A stretch of 64,000 nt of DNA from assembly GCA_014191855.1 (NCBI GenBank), contig BJHF01000001.1:124001-188000 (forward strand), read 5' to 3'. This document shows positions 42,990 to 52,734 of the stretch, one piece after another; position 1 is the stretch's first letter; each line of letters starts with the position of its first letter. The position numbers were made by a program, and so were the translations under genes. Under the pieces are notes generated by a model. It was not told where the DNA came from. It ran no database searches and saw only the letters and a list, made by a program, of their open reading frames with translations. The DNA is from Deltaproteobacteria bacterium. Lineage in GTDB: Bacteria > Myxococcota_A > UBA796 > SXON01.

Positions 42990-45146
42990 ATGGCCACGTT
43001 CCCTCCTCGTCCGAAAAGCCTTCGTAAGCGGCCCCGGATCCGCGCCAACCCCCTGCTCGCCGGCCACTTCCGGGCGCTCGGCCGGGAGTACGCGCAGAAC
43101 TGGACGCTGGGGGTGGGGGCCGACTCCCCGCAGACGTTCGCCGTCTTCGGCAACCAGCTCGCTTCGCTGGTTCTCGACTTCGCTCGTCAGGCGGATCCGC
43201 GCATCCCGCTCTCGTGCACCTCGGAGGTGCGCATTCAGCGGGCGTGCCGGAAGTTTTTCCGCGACAACCCGGAGCCGGTATGCCCGGGGGAGCCGGAAGA
43301 GCCGGCCCGGTCGAACCTCGGCCTGATCGGGGATCTTCTCGGTCTCGACGCCGTGGAGCGCTCTGTGCTGCAATTCATGGCCACCCTGGCGGAGGACTCC
43401 GGCTTCAACAAGTTCGTCGCCCACGCAGGCGAGTTCGCGATGGCGCAGGCGCACACCCTCGTGGCGATGTGCACCCAGCAGCCGGAAAGCGATGTGCGTC
43501 GCGTGCTCTCCCCGAGCGGTCGGTTGATCAGCAGCGGGCTGGTCAGCTTGCAGGAGCGCGCGTGCTCCCTCGATGATCGCTTCAGCTTCAAGCAGGGAAT
43601 GGGCGACCTGCTCACATTGCCGGCGCTCACCGCCGATGTGTTCACCCGTCACTTCCTGCCGGAGGCCAAAACGACCGACCTGACGGTGGCAGACTTCGCG
43701 CACATGCAGGCCGAGGTTTCGACGCTCCGGTCCATCCTGGCGGCCGCCGTGCGGCGGCGTCAGCGGGGAGTGAACGTGCTGCTGGTGGGGCCGACGGGAA
43801 CCGGCAAGTCGGCGCTTGCCTCGCTGATCGCCCAGGAGCTCGGCGTGCGCCTTCACACGGCCGGCATCGCCGACTCGGATGGCGACGCAGCTTCGCCGCG
43901 GGAACGTCTCAGCTCCTTGCTGTTGGGCCAGCGGCTGTTCGGCGGCGGCGATGGGATCCTGCTTTTCGACGAGTTTGAAGACCTGTTCCAGCGGAGCTTC
44001 GCCTCGATGTTCGGAGGCGCGGGGGCGAGCACGGCCGTGATGTCGAAGCTGTGGTTCAATTTGTTGTTGGAGGACAACCCCGCGCCGACGGTCTGGATCT
44101 CGAACTCCGTGCAGGGGGTCGATCCGGCCTTCCTCCGTCGCTTCGCGTTCGTGGTCGAGTTCCGGGTCGCGGGGCCGACGGAGCGGGCCAGGGTGCTGTC
44201 GCGACACCTCGCTGACGCCGAGGTGACGGCCGAGGACGTCGCGCTGCTCGCGCGGCGGTACGAGAGCAGCCCCGCGCAGATCGCCACGGCGGTGATGGCG
44301 GCTGGCCTGATCACCGAGAGCGGGCGCCCCGACCGGGAAGCGTTGGAGCGCGTGCTCGGGCCGCTGAACAAGCTCGTTCACGGCGAGAAATCGACCTCGC
44401 GCGAAGACTTCGACCCAGCCCCGTTTCGGCTCGATGGGGTGCGCGCCAAGGCCGACCTCCCCGCGATCGCGGAGCGATTGTCCACCTGGAAGGAGGGAAA
44501 TGGCGTCGGCGTGTCGTTGTGCCTCTACGGCCCGCCGGGCACGGGTAAGACGGAGTTCGCCCGCTTCCTCGCGTACCGGGCCGGCCGCCCCCTCGTGTAC
44601 CGACGCGGCTCCGACCTGCTCAGCATGTGGGTGGGCGGCACGGAAAAGGCGATCGCGGCGGCGTTTCGGGAGGCCCAGTCCGAGGGGGCGGTGCTGGTGT
44701 TCGACGAAGTGGACACATTCCTGCGCAACCGGGAAAACGCGCGCGCAAGCTGGGAAGTGACCCAGGTCAACGAGTTCCTCCAGCAGCTTGAAGCCTTCCG
44801 CGGAATGGTGGTGTGCACCACGAACCTCCTGCACGAGCTCGATCCGGCCGCGCTCCGCCGCTTCGTGTTCAAGGTCGAGTTCGCTTACGCGGGCCCGGTA
44901 GAGGCGAGGGTGCTGTTCGACACGTTGCTCTCCGGCTGCCTCAGTGCTTCGCTATCGGCGGCGGATGAAGGGCATCTCACGCGCGAGCTGACCCGGATGC
45001 GGAGCCTTGCACCGGGCGACTTCGCGGCGGTGTCCCGCCGTGTTCGCGCCATGGGCGGTCGAGCCAGCCTGGGTGAGCTGCTAGCGGAGCTTGCCGACGA
45101 GGTGAGCGTGAAGCGCGCGCCGAAGGGGGCGGCGGGGTTCGCGTAG
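42990..45146 (+). CDS. Tandem AAA+ ATPase
   Basis: The product has 718 residues. The N-terminal 240 residues are helical and include NLGLIGDLLGLDAVERSVLQ, a segment typical of bacterial two-AAA proteins with an N-terminal helical domain. The first AAA module has Walker A GPTGTGKSA near residue 267 and Walker B ILLFDEFEDLF. The second has GPPGTGKTE near 514 and VLVFDEVDTFL, with a sensor-like CTTNLLHELDPAALRRF. Both sites look intact, so both should bind ATP. These proteins remodel protein complexes; the partner is unknown. The gene stands alone behind a structured leader. Confidence 0.85.
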   Translation: MATFPPRPKSLRKRPRIRANPLLAGHFRALGREYAQNWTLGVGADSPQTFAVFGNQLASLVLDFARQADPRIPLSCTSEVRIQRACRKFFRDNPEPVCPGEPEEPARSNLGLIGDLLGLDAVERSVLQFMATLAEDSGFNKFVAHAGEFAMAQAHTLVAMCTQQPESDVRRVLSPSGRLISSGLVSLQERACSLDDRFSFKQGMGDLLTLPALTADVFTRHFLPEAKTTDLTVADFAHMQAEVSTLRSILAAAVRRRQRGVNVLLVGPTGTGKSALASLIAQELGVRLHTAGIADSDGDAASPRERLSSLLLGQRLFGGGDGILLFDEFEDLFQRSFASMFGGAGASTAVMSKLWFNLLLEDNPAPTVWISNSVQGVDPAFLRRFAFVVEFRVAGPTERARVLSRHLADAEVTAEDVALLARRYESSPAQIATAVMAAGLITESGRPDREALERVLGPLNKLVHGEKSTSREDFDPAPFRLDGVRAKADLPAIAERLSTWKEGNGVGVSLCLYGPPGTGKTEFARFLAYRAGRPLVYRRGSDLLSMWVGGTEKAIAAAFREAQSEGAVLVFDEVDTFLRNRENARASWEVTQVNEFLQQLEAFRGMVVCTTNLLHELDPAALRRFVFKVEFAYAGPVEARVLFDTLLSGCLSASLSAADEGHLTRELTRMRSLAPGDFAAVSRRVRAMGGRASLGELLAELADEVSVKRAPKGAAGFA

Positions 45147-45156
45147 GCGCGTGGCC

Positions 45157-45813
45157 TCAGCTCCCTGGCACCTCCGGAAACCGCACGCGGTTCACCAGCC
45201 GCCAGGCCACCTGCCCGAGCAGGAAGGCCGCCACCGCGCCGAGCCCGAGCCCGCCGCCGAGCTTCCAGCCCCAGCTCTCGACGAACAGCAGGATCGCCAC
45301 CGACGCCGCGAGGATCGCGCTGCCCGACATCGCAGAAAAGCACATTCCCCACCAGCTCTCGATGGTGAAGGTGGCGCCGCACTTGATGCACTCGTGTTCG
45401 TATTCGGTGCCCGTCGGAAGGCCGTTGTGGGTGTGCGCCGTGATGCGCGCCGCCGGGGCGGACCACCCGCACTGGGCGCACACGCGGGGCTTCGGCCCCG
45501 ACCGAAAGCGCCGCTCTGGTGGTTTCGCGCCGGGAACGGGCGGATTCCAGTCGTCCTGCTTCCACCGCCACCACGCTAGCCCGATGAGCGGCAGGCCCAT
45601 GCACGTGGGGATGAGCAGCACGCCGGCGACCGCCAGCCCTGCCAGCCGCGGCCAAGGGCGCAGCACGAAGTCCGCGCCGCAGTCCTGGCAGCGCCACTCG
45701 TCGGTGGAGTAGCCAGACTGGGCGCCCCAGGTGGAGTGTTGCCACGCCGTTTCCAGCAGCGCGGCCGGTTTTCCGCAGGCCTTGCACCGGCGTACGACCT
45801 CAGTCTCGCCCAA
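45157..45813 (-). CDS. Membrane protein with two zinc-ribbon-like domains
   Basis: The product has 218 residues. CxxC pairs occur in RCKACGKPA, RCQDCGADF, VCAQCGWSA and ECIKCGATF, that is two four-Cys zinc ribbons at about residues 9-50 and 110-148. Hydrophobic segments lie at about 58-78 and 160-205 (SAILAASVAILLFV, GLGAVAAFLLGQVAW). The double ribbon plus membrane helices suggests a cytoplasmic zinc domain anchored to the inner membrane. The gene's 5' end overlaps the Uma2-like gene by 14 bp. Confidence 0.65.
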   Translation of the reverse strand: MGETEVVRRCKACGKPAALLETAWQHSTWGAQSGYSTDEWRCQDCGADFVLRPWPRLAGLAVAGVLLIPTCMGLPLIGLAWWRWKQDDWNPPVPGAKPPERRFRSGPKPRVCAQCGWSAPAARITAHTHNGLPTGTEYEHECIKCGATFTIESWWGMCFSAMSGSAILAASVAILLFVESWGWKLGGGLGLGAVAAFLLGQVAWRLVNRVRFPEVPGS

Positions 45814-46372
45814 ACAACCCGCCCAGCCGGATCTCGGCCTGCTCGAACGGGAGGGCGCGGAGCACGCCCTCTACCGCTTCAACCTCCACGATCACGTAGC
45901 CGTCGAGCGACCAGCGGAGGATCGTCACCTCCTCACGCGCGGGGTCGACGATCCAGTAGTAGCCGACCTTGGCCGCATGGTAGGCGCGACGCTTCACCTG
46001 CAGGTCGTGCTGGGCGTTGCCCGGCGATAGCACCTCGCACACCCAATCGGGAACGTGCCGGATCGGGAAGCCCACGGGGCGCTCTGGGACGCCGTCTCGT
46101 TTCCACCCCGCGAGGTCAGGGCGGTATACCTCACGGATCGTGAGCTGGATCGTGGGCTCCACGTAGATCCACCACCCGCCGCCGCGCCCCTCGCCCCCGG
46201 AGCCGCGGTGGTAGCTGCCCCGGACGGCCGTCAAAACCCCCGCCTGCGCGCCGGCGTGCTCCCCGGTGGTCTCCATCCCGCACAGCACGCCGTCGACGAC
46301 CTCCAGCCTGGCGTCTTCACCGCGGAGCAGGAGCTCCTCTAGGGGGGTGGCTTGCCGGGCGGCGGAAGACAT
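45800..46372 (-). CDS. Uma2-family restriction-endonuclease-like protein
   Basis: The product has 190 residues. The family pattern is present: EDARLEVVDGVL near the start, then VYRPDLAGWKRDGVPE, PDWVCEVLSPGNAQHD and AYHAAKVGYYWIVDPAREEV. This is the Uma2/DUF820 PD-(D/E)XK nuclease-like fold, in which the PD of YRPDLAG and the E of CEVLSP contribute to metal binding. Uma2 proteins are numerous in cyanobacteria and myxobacteria; their role is unknown. The ATG at 46372 is just before the domain. It overlaps the zinc-ribbon gene by 14 bp, so the two are probably cotranscribed. Confidence 0.85.
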   Translation of the reverse strand: MSSAARQATPLEELLLRGEDARLEVVDGVLCGMETTGEHAGAQAGVLTAVRGSYHRGSGGEGRGGGWWIYVEPTIQLTIREVYRPDLAGWKRDGVPERPVGFPIRHVPDWVCEVLSPGNAQHDLQVKRRAYHAAKVGYYWIVDPAREEVTILRWSLDGYVIVEVEAVEGVLRALPFEQAEIRLGGLFGRD

Positions 46373-46393
46373 GCGGGCATTGTATCTTAAGCG

Positions 46394-48997
46394 ATGCTCC
46401 TCTTGGTCGCCTCGGCGCTGGCCGCCCCCGCGCTCCGCCTGCCTCAAGGCGCCCACCCCGTGCGAGAAGCGGTCGATCTCCGCCTCGATCCGGCCGCCGA
46501 TACCTTCACCGGCGTCGTGGACCTGGTGGTGCACCTCGACGCTGCGGCCCGACAACTTCGCCTCAACGGCAAAGAGCTGAAGGTCGGCGACGCCTCGGTG
46601 TCGCAGGGCGGCCGTAGCTGGCCCGCGTCAAATCGCGTGGTGGACGCGGAAACCCTGGCATTTACATGGCCAAAGGCGCTCTCCGGCGAGGTGACGCTTC
46701 ATGTCGAGTACGCGGGCAAGGTCACCGCCCTCGACACCCAGGGCGTGTTCCGGCAGCGCGAAGGGGACGCCGACTACCTCCTGAGCCAGTTCGAGCCGCT
46801 CGACGCCCGCCGGGCTTTTCCCTGCTTCGACGACCCGCAATTCAAGGTGCCCTGGCAGCTCACGGTGCACGTGCCGGAAGGGAACGGCGCGTGGTCGAAC
46901 ACCTCCATGGAGACGACGGGGCAAGATCCCGACGGTTGGCAGTGGTCGCGCTTCCACGAAACGAGGCCCCTTCCCAGCTACCTCATCGCCTTTGCCGCGG
47001 GGCCTTTCGTGAGCGTGGAGGCGGGAAATGCCGGTGCGAAGCACGTGCCGGTGCGCCTCGTGGTCCCGCCCGGGGAGGTCGCACACGTCGCCTGGGCCCT
47101 CGAACAAACGGCGCCGATCCTGGAGGCGCTCGAAGCGTGGTTCGGCGAGCCCTATCCGTACGACAAGCTCGACATCGTCGCGATCCCGCAGACGGTCGGC
47201 TTTGGGGCGATGGAAAACGCCGGAATGGTGACGGTGAACCTCGGCACCATGGCCTGGAACCCGGTGGACGACGAGGTGGGGCGCCGTCGCGACTACGTGG
47301 AGACCATGGCCCACGAATTGGCGCACCAATGGTTCGGCGACCTCGTGACGCCGATGTGGTGGGACGACCTGTGGCTCAACGAGTCGTTCGCCAGTTGGAT
47401 GGAGACGAAGATCACCGAGCGATTGTTTCCCGAGTGGCGGGTGGACGTGGCCCGCGTGAACGGGCGCGCCAGCGCGATGGATGTGGACGGCCTGACCACC
47501 TCCCGGCGCATCCACGAGCCGATCGTGGTGGTTGACGACATCGAAACGGCGTTCGACGGCATCACCTACGCGAAGGGGGAGGCCGTATTGACCATGTTCG
47601 AGGCGTACATGGGGCCGGATGCCTTCCGTGCCGGCGTGCGCGCCTACCTCGCCGCGCATCGCGACGGCTCCGCGACATCGGGCGACCTTGTCGCCGCCCT
47701 CGCCGGCGCGCTTCCCGCTGCCGACGACGCCGCGCGCGCGGAGCTCGCAGCCTCGTTCCGGAGCTTCATCGACCAGCCGGGCGTACCGATCGTCTCCGCC
47801 GCGATCGACTGCTCCGGCGCGCCGTCCGTCCGCCTCACCCAGGAGCGCTTCCTCCCCGCCGCACCCCCCGACGGGACGCGCTGGACGATGCCGGTCTGCT
47901 TCACGGTCGGAGGTGGCGGCCCGACGGAGTGGTACTGCGCGATGCTCGCCGAGCCGACCGCGCTCGTTCCGCTCGCGCGCACCCCGGTCTGCCCCAAGAC
48001 GGTGACCCTGAACTGGGACTCACGCGGCTATTACCGCGTGGCGTGGGCCGAGCCTGAGCTGCGCGCCGTGCTTCAACGCTCCGATCTCCCGCTCGATGCG
48101 CGCGTCGCCGTCGTCCACGACGCCGCAGCGCTGGTCGCCGCAGGCCGCCTCCCGCCGACCGCGCTTCTCGATGAGATCGAGCCCATGCTGCGCGACGCAC
48201 CGCCGGCGCTGATTCGGGCGACGGTGGGCGTGGTGGCCGGACTGGCCGACCACCTGGTCCCCCAGGCGCTACGGCCCAACTACCGAAGGTACATCCTTCG
48301 GGTGTACGGTCCCCTCGCACGGGAGCTGGGCCTCGCTGCGCCCGCCGGCGAGGATCCGGAGCGCCGCCGGCTCCGCGCGCCGCTGATCGGCCTCGTGGGC
48401 ACCTACGGCGGGGATCCCGCGCTGCTGGAGGCGGCCCGGCCGCTTGCGGAGCAGTGGCTCATCGACCGCTCAGGGCTCGATCCCGAGCTGGTGGTGCCCG
48501 TGCTCTCGCTCGCTGCCCGCAATGGAAACGCCGCGTTGTACACCCGCGTTCTCGAAGCGGCGCTCGTCGAGCGTGACCGTGGCCGCCGCGAAGAGCTGCT
48601 CGCCATCCTCGGCGCCTTCCAGGATCCCGCGCAGCTCGCCTCGTCTCTGGAGCTCGTTCGCTCCGGCCAGGTCGACGTCCGCGACGCCTTGGGCCTCGTG
48701 TTCACCCCCCTCTCCATGCCCGCCACCCGCGCCGCCCAGTGGTCGCTCCTGACGAACGACCTCGACGCTTTCGCGCGGCTTGTCCCCATCTATGCAAGGG
48801 GCTACCTACCGTATATGGGGTCCGTCTGGTGCGATGCGGGGCGGCGCGCCGAGGTTGAATCGCTCTTCGGCCGACGCGCCAAACGCTGGATCGGCGGCCC
48901 GCACGCCCTCGCCCAAACGCTCGAGACCATCGACGTGTGCATCGCGTCGACGGCGTCGCAGCGGCCGGGCGTGACCGCGTGGTTGGAGCGGCAGTGA
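46394..48997 (+). CDS. M1-family metallo-aminopeptidase
   Basis: The product has 867 residues, the usual M1 length. MLLLVASALAAP is a short signal peptide. The GAMENAG exopeptidase motif lies near residue 273, the zinc site HELAHQWFGDL near residue 306 with the third ligand Glu in WLNESFASWME 18 residues on, and a catalytic Tyr in GITYAKGEAV. An ERAP1-like C-terminal domain covers residues 500-867. The enzyme removes N-terminal amino acids from peptides, here in the periplasm or outside the cell. It is divergent from the Uma2-like gene. Confidence 0.93.
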   Translation: MLLLVASALAAPALRLPQGAHPVREAVDLRLDPAADTFTGVVDLVVHLDAAARQLRLNGKELKVGDASVSQGGRSWPASNRVVDAETLAFTWPKALSGEVTLHVEYAGKVTALDTQGVFRQREGDADYLLSQFEPLDARRAFPCFDDPQFKVPWQLTVHVPEGNGAWSNTSMETTGQDPDGWQWSRFHETRPLPSYLIAFAAGPFVSVEAGNAGAKHVPVRLVVPPGEVAHVAWALEQTAPILEALEAWFGEPYPYDKLDIVAIPQTVGFGAMENAGMVTVNLGTMAWNPVDDEVGRRRDYVETMAHELAHQWFGDLVTPMWWDDLWLNESFASWMETKITERLFPEWRVDVARVNGRASAMDVDGLTTSRRIHEPIVVVDDIETAFDGITYAKGEAVLTMFEAYMGPDAFRAGVRAYLAAHRDGSATSGDLVAALAGALPAADDAARAELAASFRSFIDQPGVPIVSAAIDCSGAPSVRLTQERFLPAAPPDGTRWTMPVCFTVGGGGPTEWYCAMLAEPTALVPLARTPVCPKTVTLNWDSRGYYRVAWAEPELRAVLQRSDLPLDARVAVVHDAAALVAAGRLPPTALLDEIEPMLRDAPPALIRATVGVVAGLADHLVPQALRPNYRRYILRVYGPLARELGLAAPAGEDPERRRLRAPLIGLVGTYGGDPALLEAARPLAEQWLIDRSGLDPELVVPVLSLAARNGNAALYTRVLEAALVERDRGRREELLAILGAFQDPAQLASSLELVRSGQVDVRDALGLVFTPLSMPATRAAQWSLLTNDLDAFARLVPIYARGYLPYMGSVWCDAGRRAEVESLFGRRAKRWIGGPHALAQTLETIDVCIASTASQRPGVTAWLERQ

Positions 48998-49033
48998 TCG
49001 CACCGCGATAGACGAAGCAGGCCAGAGGTTGAA

Positions 49034-49306
49034 ATGGGTCTTCGGGATCTCGCAAAACGCGCCATTCGCCGCGCCGTAAGCGGCGGCGCTGCGCCCTCCT
49101 CGCCGCCGCCGCCGCCGCCGCGCACGGAAACGCCGGCGCCGCGCGAACCGGACACGCATCCCTCCGTGGTATCGGCGCCGCCCCCGCCAGACAGGGAGAC
49201 CGATCGCGCCGATAAACCCTGGTTTATGCAGAACGAAGAGGACCTTGAGGGCTGGGACGAGACCAACCCCGGCGCCGAGCCCGGCAAGAAGAACCTGAGG
49301 CCGTGA
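49034..49306 (+). CDS. Small Pro-rich protein of unknown function
   Basis: The product has 90 residues. A basic N-terminus MGLRDLAKRAIRRAV is followed by a Pro-rich stretch with Thr, Ala and Glu, and a conserved-looking acidic end KPWFMQNEEDLEGWDETNPG. No signal peptide or transmembrane segment is seen. It sits 36 bp after the aminopeptidase gene and 13 bp before pruA on the same strand. Its coding status rests on codon pattern and position. Confidence 0.55.
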   Translation: MGLRDLAKRAIRRAVSGGAAPSSPPPPPPRTETPAPREPDTHPSVVSAPPPPDRETDRADKPWFMQNEEDLEGWDETNPGAEPGKKNLRP

Positions 49307-49319
49307 TAGCTGGCGGGGC

Positions 49320-50954
49320 ATGTACGCCTCCGTCGCCAACGTTCCGCCGCCCGTAAACGAACCCGTCCGTAGCTATGCCCCCGGTACGCCGGAACGTCGG
49401 TCCATCGAGGTCGAGCTGGCGCGCCAGGCCAACACCGTGGTGGAGATCCCCTGCGTGATCGGCGGGAAGCGGGTGTTTACGGGGCGAATTCGCGAGGTGC
49501 GGATGCCCTGCGATCACGGCCACGTGCTCGCGCGGGTGCACATGGGCGGCGCCGCAGAGGTCGAGGCGGCTGCGCTGGCGAGCGAAGCCGCGCGTCACGA
49601 CTGGGCAAACCTGCCCTGGGAGGCGCGGGCAGCCGTGTTCCTGCGCGCCGCGGATCAGCTCACCGGCCCCTGGCGCGACCGCGTGAACGTGGCGACCATG
49701 CTCGGCCAGGGCAAGACCATCCACCAGGCGGAGATCGACGCGGCCTGCGAGCTGATCGACTTCTGGCGGTTCAACGTTGCCTACTACCGCCAGATGCTCG
49801 CCGAGCAGCCGCCGGCGCACACCCCCGGCACGTGGAACCGCACCGACCTGCGCCCGCTCGACGGCTTCGTGTTCGCCGTCGCTCCCTTCAACTTCACCAG
49901 CATCGCCCTCAACCTTTGGACGGCCCCTGCACTCGTCGGCAACACCACCATCTGGAAGTCGGCCACTACGTCGGCGCTCTCCTGCTGGTACCTCTACGAG
50001 ATGATCGAACGCTGCGGCCTCCCGCCGGGCGTCGTGAACCTCGTACACGGCGATGGTCCCGACGTCGGCCCGCGTGTCCTCGCGCGTCCGGAGCTGGGCG
50101 GCATCCATTTCACGGGCAGCACCCCCGTGTTCCAGTCCATGTGGCGCGACATCGGTGCGAACATCGCCAACTATCGCTGCTACCCGCGCATCGTCGGCGA
50201 GACGGGCGGCAAGGACTTCATCGTCGCCCATCGGAGCGCAAACGCGCGGGAGCTGGCGGTCGCGATCGTTCGCGGCGCGTTCGAGTACCAGGGGCAGAAG
50301 TGCTCGGCGGCGAGCCGCGTGTACGTACCGCGGTCGCTCTGGCCGGGGGTGCGCGAAGAATGTGCGGCGATGGCGGCGGAGATGAAGCAGGGGGATGTGC
50401 GGGACCTTTCGAACTTCGTCGCGGCGGTGATCGACGAGCGTGGCTTCCGGAAGCACGCGTCGTGGCTCGAGCGCCTGCGCGGCGAGTCCGCGACCGAGAT
50501 CGTCACGGGCGGCCACGCCGATGGCTCGAAGGGGTGGTTCGTGCAACCGACGCTCGCCCGCGTGGAGGATCCCCGCCACGAGCTCATGTCCACGGAGCTG
50601 TTTGGCCCGATCATCGGCGCGTATGTCTACGAGGATGCCGACTGGGAGGCGACGCTTGAGCTGGTGGACACGACCTCGCCGTACGCGCTGACGGGCGCGG
50701 TGTTCGCCGACGATCGCTTCGCGGTGGAGCGTGCGTTGTCGAAGCTGCGGCACGCCGCCGGCAACGTGTACATCAACGACAAGCCGACGGGCGCGGTCGT
50801 CGGTCAGCAACCCTTCGGCGGCGGTCGCGCGAGCGGCACCAACGACAAGGCCGGCGCGCCCGGGAACCTCTCGCGCTGGATTTCACCGCGATCCATCAAA
50901 GAAACGTTCTCGCCGCCGACCGACTGGCGCTACCCGTTCCTGGGGCCGAAGTAG
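49320..50954 (+). CDS. pruA: L-glutamate gamma-semialdehyde (1-pyrroline-5-carboxylate) dehydrogenase
   Basis: The product has 544 residues. The catalytic Glu is in IVGETGGKDFIVAH and the catalytic Cys is residue 328 in YQGQKCSAASR. The ends PFGGGRASGTNDKAG and TDWRYPFLG match the monofunctional P5C dehydrogenase (ALDH4A1-like) group. The enzyme oxidises glutamate semialdehyde to glutamate with NAD+, the second step of proline breakdown. No proline dehydrogenase gene is in the window, so PutA function must be split elsewhere. Confidence 0.92.
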   Translation: MYASVANVPPPVNEPVRSYAPGTPERRSIEVELARQANTVVEIPCVIGGKRVFTGRIREVRMPCDHGHVLARVHMGGAAEVEAAALASEAARHDWANLPWEARAAVFLRAADQLTGPWRDRVNVATMLGQGKTIHQAEIDAACELIDFWRFNVAYYRQMLAEQPPAHTPGTWNRTDLRPLDGFVFAVAPFNFTSIALNLWTAPALVGNTTIWKSATTSALSCWYLYEMIERCGLPPGVVNLVHGDGPDVGPRVLARPELGGIHFTGSTPVFQSMWRDIGANIANYRCYPRIVGETGGKDFIVAHRSANARELAVAIVRGAFEYQGQKCSAASRVYVPRSLWPGVREECAAMAAEMKQGDVRDLSNFVAAVIDERGFRKHASWLERLRGESATEIVTGGHADGSKGWFVQPTLARVEDPRHELMSTELFGPIIGAYVYEDADWEATLELVDTTSPYALTGAVFADDRFAVERALSKLRHAAGNVYINDKPTGAVVGQQPFGGGRASGTNDKAGAPGNLSRWISPRSIKETFSPPTDWRYPFLGPK

Positions 50955-51021
50955 GGGAGGGCATCGATCCCCGGCACCGTCCGGGGGGAGGCGTCGCGCA
51001 GCGACGGAGGGGGGGCCGGGG

Positions 51022-51936
51022 TTAGATCAGCTCGTAACGCAGCACCATCTCCTGGCCGCGGCGGGTAACTCGAACTTCGAAGTGCTCTTCCCTGCGGAGG
51101 CGGAGGTAGGCGCCGATCGCGCCGATCACGTCGTGCACCTCCACGCCGTTCACGTCGCGCACGATATCCCCGGTGCGCAGCCCACCCTCCCGCAGCAGGC
51201 TGCACTTCGAAAGACCAACGCGGAAGCCGCGCAATTTCCCGTCCGCCTCCTTGTTCGCGCGCACCGACCCGAGCTTCATCAGCGCCTTGATGTGGCCCGC
51301 GTAGTACTCCACGACATCGCGCTCGACCTGCCAGCTCAGCGGGGCCACCTCGGCGATGCCGTCGTCCGGGTTCACGACGCAGGCTTCGTGCTTCTTCCCC
51401 TTGCCCGTGGGCTTCCGGCCGGCGCCGCGCACCATGCCCTTCCCTTGCTTGTGGGGGTTCGGCGCGACTTCAGGCACCGCCTCCGGCTCGGTGGGGGCGT
51501 CCGCCACCTCGGCGTCGTCGTCGGCGCTCGCGACGGCCGCCGTAGCCTGCGCCTCGGCCTCGGGCTGCGGGGTGTCCACCACCTGGGGCGCTTCCGGCGT
51601 CGGCGGCAGGGGCTCCGGGGGCTTGGGCGCAACGGGCGTGACGGGCGCTACCGGCGAAGCGACCTCCGCCGCCTGCACGACGTTGGCGGGCACGGGTTCG
51701 TCCGTGACAATGCCGATAGAAACAAGCTTCACGGTCGCCGGGCCAAAGTCGAGGTCGGTGCCTTCCGCTACGAGCTCCGCGGGCCCGTCGGCCTCACCGC
51801 CGAGATCCGCTTCGCCGGCGCCGCTGCCCACATCGGGCAGGGCGGCGGCGCCGAGCAGCAGGCCAAACACCCCTGCGTGTACGACGAGGCTGCCGAAGAG
51901 GGACAAAAAGCGGCGCGGCATGGACATCGAAGCCAT
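51022..51936 (-). CDS. Membrane-anchored PDZ protein, GspC-like
   Basis: The product has 304 residues. A membrane anchor is at about residues 9-30 (FLSLFGSLVVHAGVFGLLL). A long Pro/Ala/Glu-rich linker follows (about 85-165). The C-terminus is a PDZ domain of the type II secretion GspC class: RGFRVGLSKCSLLREGGLRT, then GDIVRDVNGVEVHDVIGAI and FEVRVTRRGQEMVLRYE. A conserved region with two Cys precedes it. No other secretion genes are adjacent. The role is inferred as a periplasmic scaffold. It is divergent from the lysozyme gene. Confidence 0.65.
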   Translation of the reverse strand: MASMSMPRRFLSLFGSLVVHAGVFGLLLGAAALPDVGSGAGEADLGGEADGPAELVAEGTDLDFGPATVKLVSIGIVTDEPVPANVVQAAEVASPVAPVTPVAPKPPEPLPPTPEAPQVVDTPQPEAEAQATAAVASADDDAEVADAPTEPEAVPEVAPNPHKQGKGMVRGAGRKPTGKGKKHEACVVNPDDGIAEVAPLSWQVERDVVEYYAGHIKALMKLGSVRANKEADGKLRGFRVGLSKCSLLREGGLRTGDIVRDVNGVEVHDVIGAIGAYLRLRREEHFEVRVTRRGQEMVLRYELI

Positions 51937-51987
51937 GAGTGTAGAACGTGAGGGCGCGGGGCGCTATTCGTTCGGGGGGCGGGATCG

Positions 51988-52734
51988 ATGGACGAGGAGC
52001 GGCGACAACGGCGAATCGGGGCGGTGGTGCTGGGGATCGCCGCGATGCTGACGCTCGGGGCGGCCGCGTGGCGTCACAACCTGCTGTGGCTGGTGCACCC
52101 GCCTTCGGACTGGGTGCGGGTGCTCGACGTCTCGCACCATCAGGGGCCGATCGATTGGGCCGCGGTGAGGCGGGATGGCGTCGGCGGCGCTTGGATCAAG
52201 GCGAGCGAAGGCGGGGATGTGCGGGATGCGCGCTTCGATGAAAACCGGAAGGGTGCCGAGGCGGCGGGGCTCCGTTGGGGCGCCTACCACTTCTTCACGT
52301 TCTGCCGGCCAGCCGAGGATCAAGCCGCCAACTTCCTGGCGGCGCTGGCGGGTGATGCGGGGACGCTCCCGTCCGCGGTGGACGTGGAGACGGGCGGCAA
52401 CTGCGCGGCGGTGCCTTCCCCCGGCCCCCTGAAAACGGCGCTGACCACGTTCATGGTTGAGATCGAGGAACGGCTCGGTCGGCCGCTTTTGGTGTATGTG
52501 ATCCCGGAGCAGGTCCCCCTCTTGTTTGAGGATGACGGCCCTCCATCTGGACATCTGTGGGTACGAGGCTTGTTTTCGCGGCCTAGCATCGCCTTCGGAG
52601 CCCTCGAGGTGTGGCAGTTCCACTCCCGGGGGTGGGTAGCCGGAGTGAAGGGGCCGGTGGACCTCAACGCGGTGCCGCCGTTGACGTGGGCCGGGTGGGG
52701 GGAGGTCAACGCGGCCGCCGAAAGCGCCCCTTGA
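51988..52734 (+). CDS. GH25-family lysozyme (muramidase)
   Basis: The product has 248 residues. An N-terminal membrane or signal anchor (about 11-30, IGAVVLGIAAMLTLGAAAW) is followed by the GH25 barrel. The first strand is RVLDVSHHQGPIDWAAVRR, and the catalytic pair Asp132/Glu134 is in SAVDVETGGN. A KASEGGDVRDARFDEN segment and the end GVKGPVDLNAV are typical. The enzyme cleaves the glycan of peptidoglycan, probably for remodelling at the cell surface. The stop overlaps the -35 box of the following vapB promoter. Confidence 0.9.
   Translation: MDEERRQRRIGAVVLGIAAMLTLGAAAWRHNLLWLVHPPSDWVRVLDVSHHQGPIDWAAVRRDGVGGAWIKASEGGDVRDARFDENRKGAEAAGLRWGAYHFFTFCRPAEDQAANFLAALAGDAGTLPSAVDVETGGNCAAVPSPGPLKTALTTFMVEIEERLGRPLLVYVIPEQVPLLFEDDGPPSGHLWVRGLFSRPSIAFGALEVWQFHSRGWVAGVKGPVDLNAVPPLTWAGWGEVNAAAESAP

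Noticed and set aside
45157-46372. A restriction-modification or other defence locus suggested by the Uma2 nuclease-like protein.
   Set aside because: No methyltransferase, helicase or known defence partner is adjacent; the overlapping zinc-ribbon membrane protein is not a recognised defence gene.
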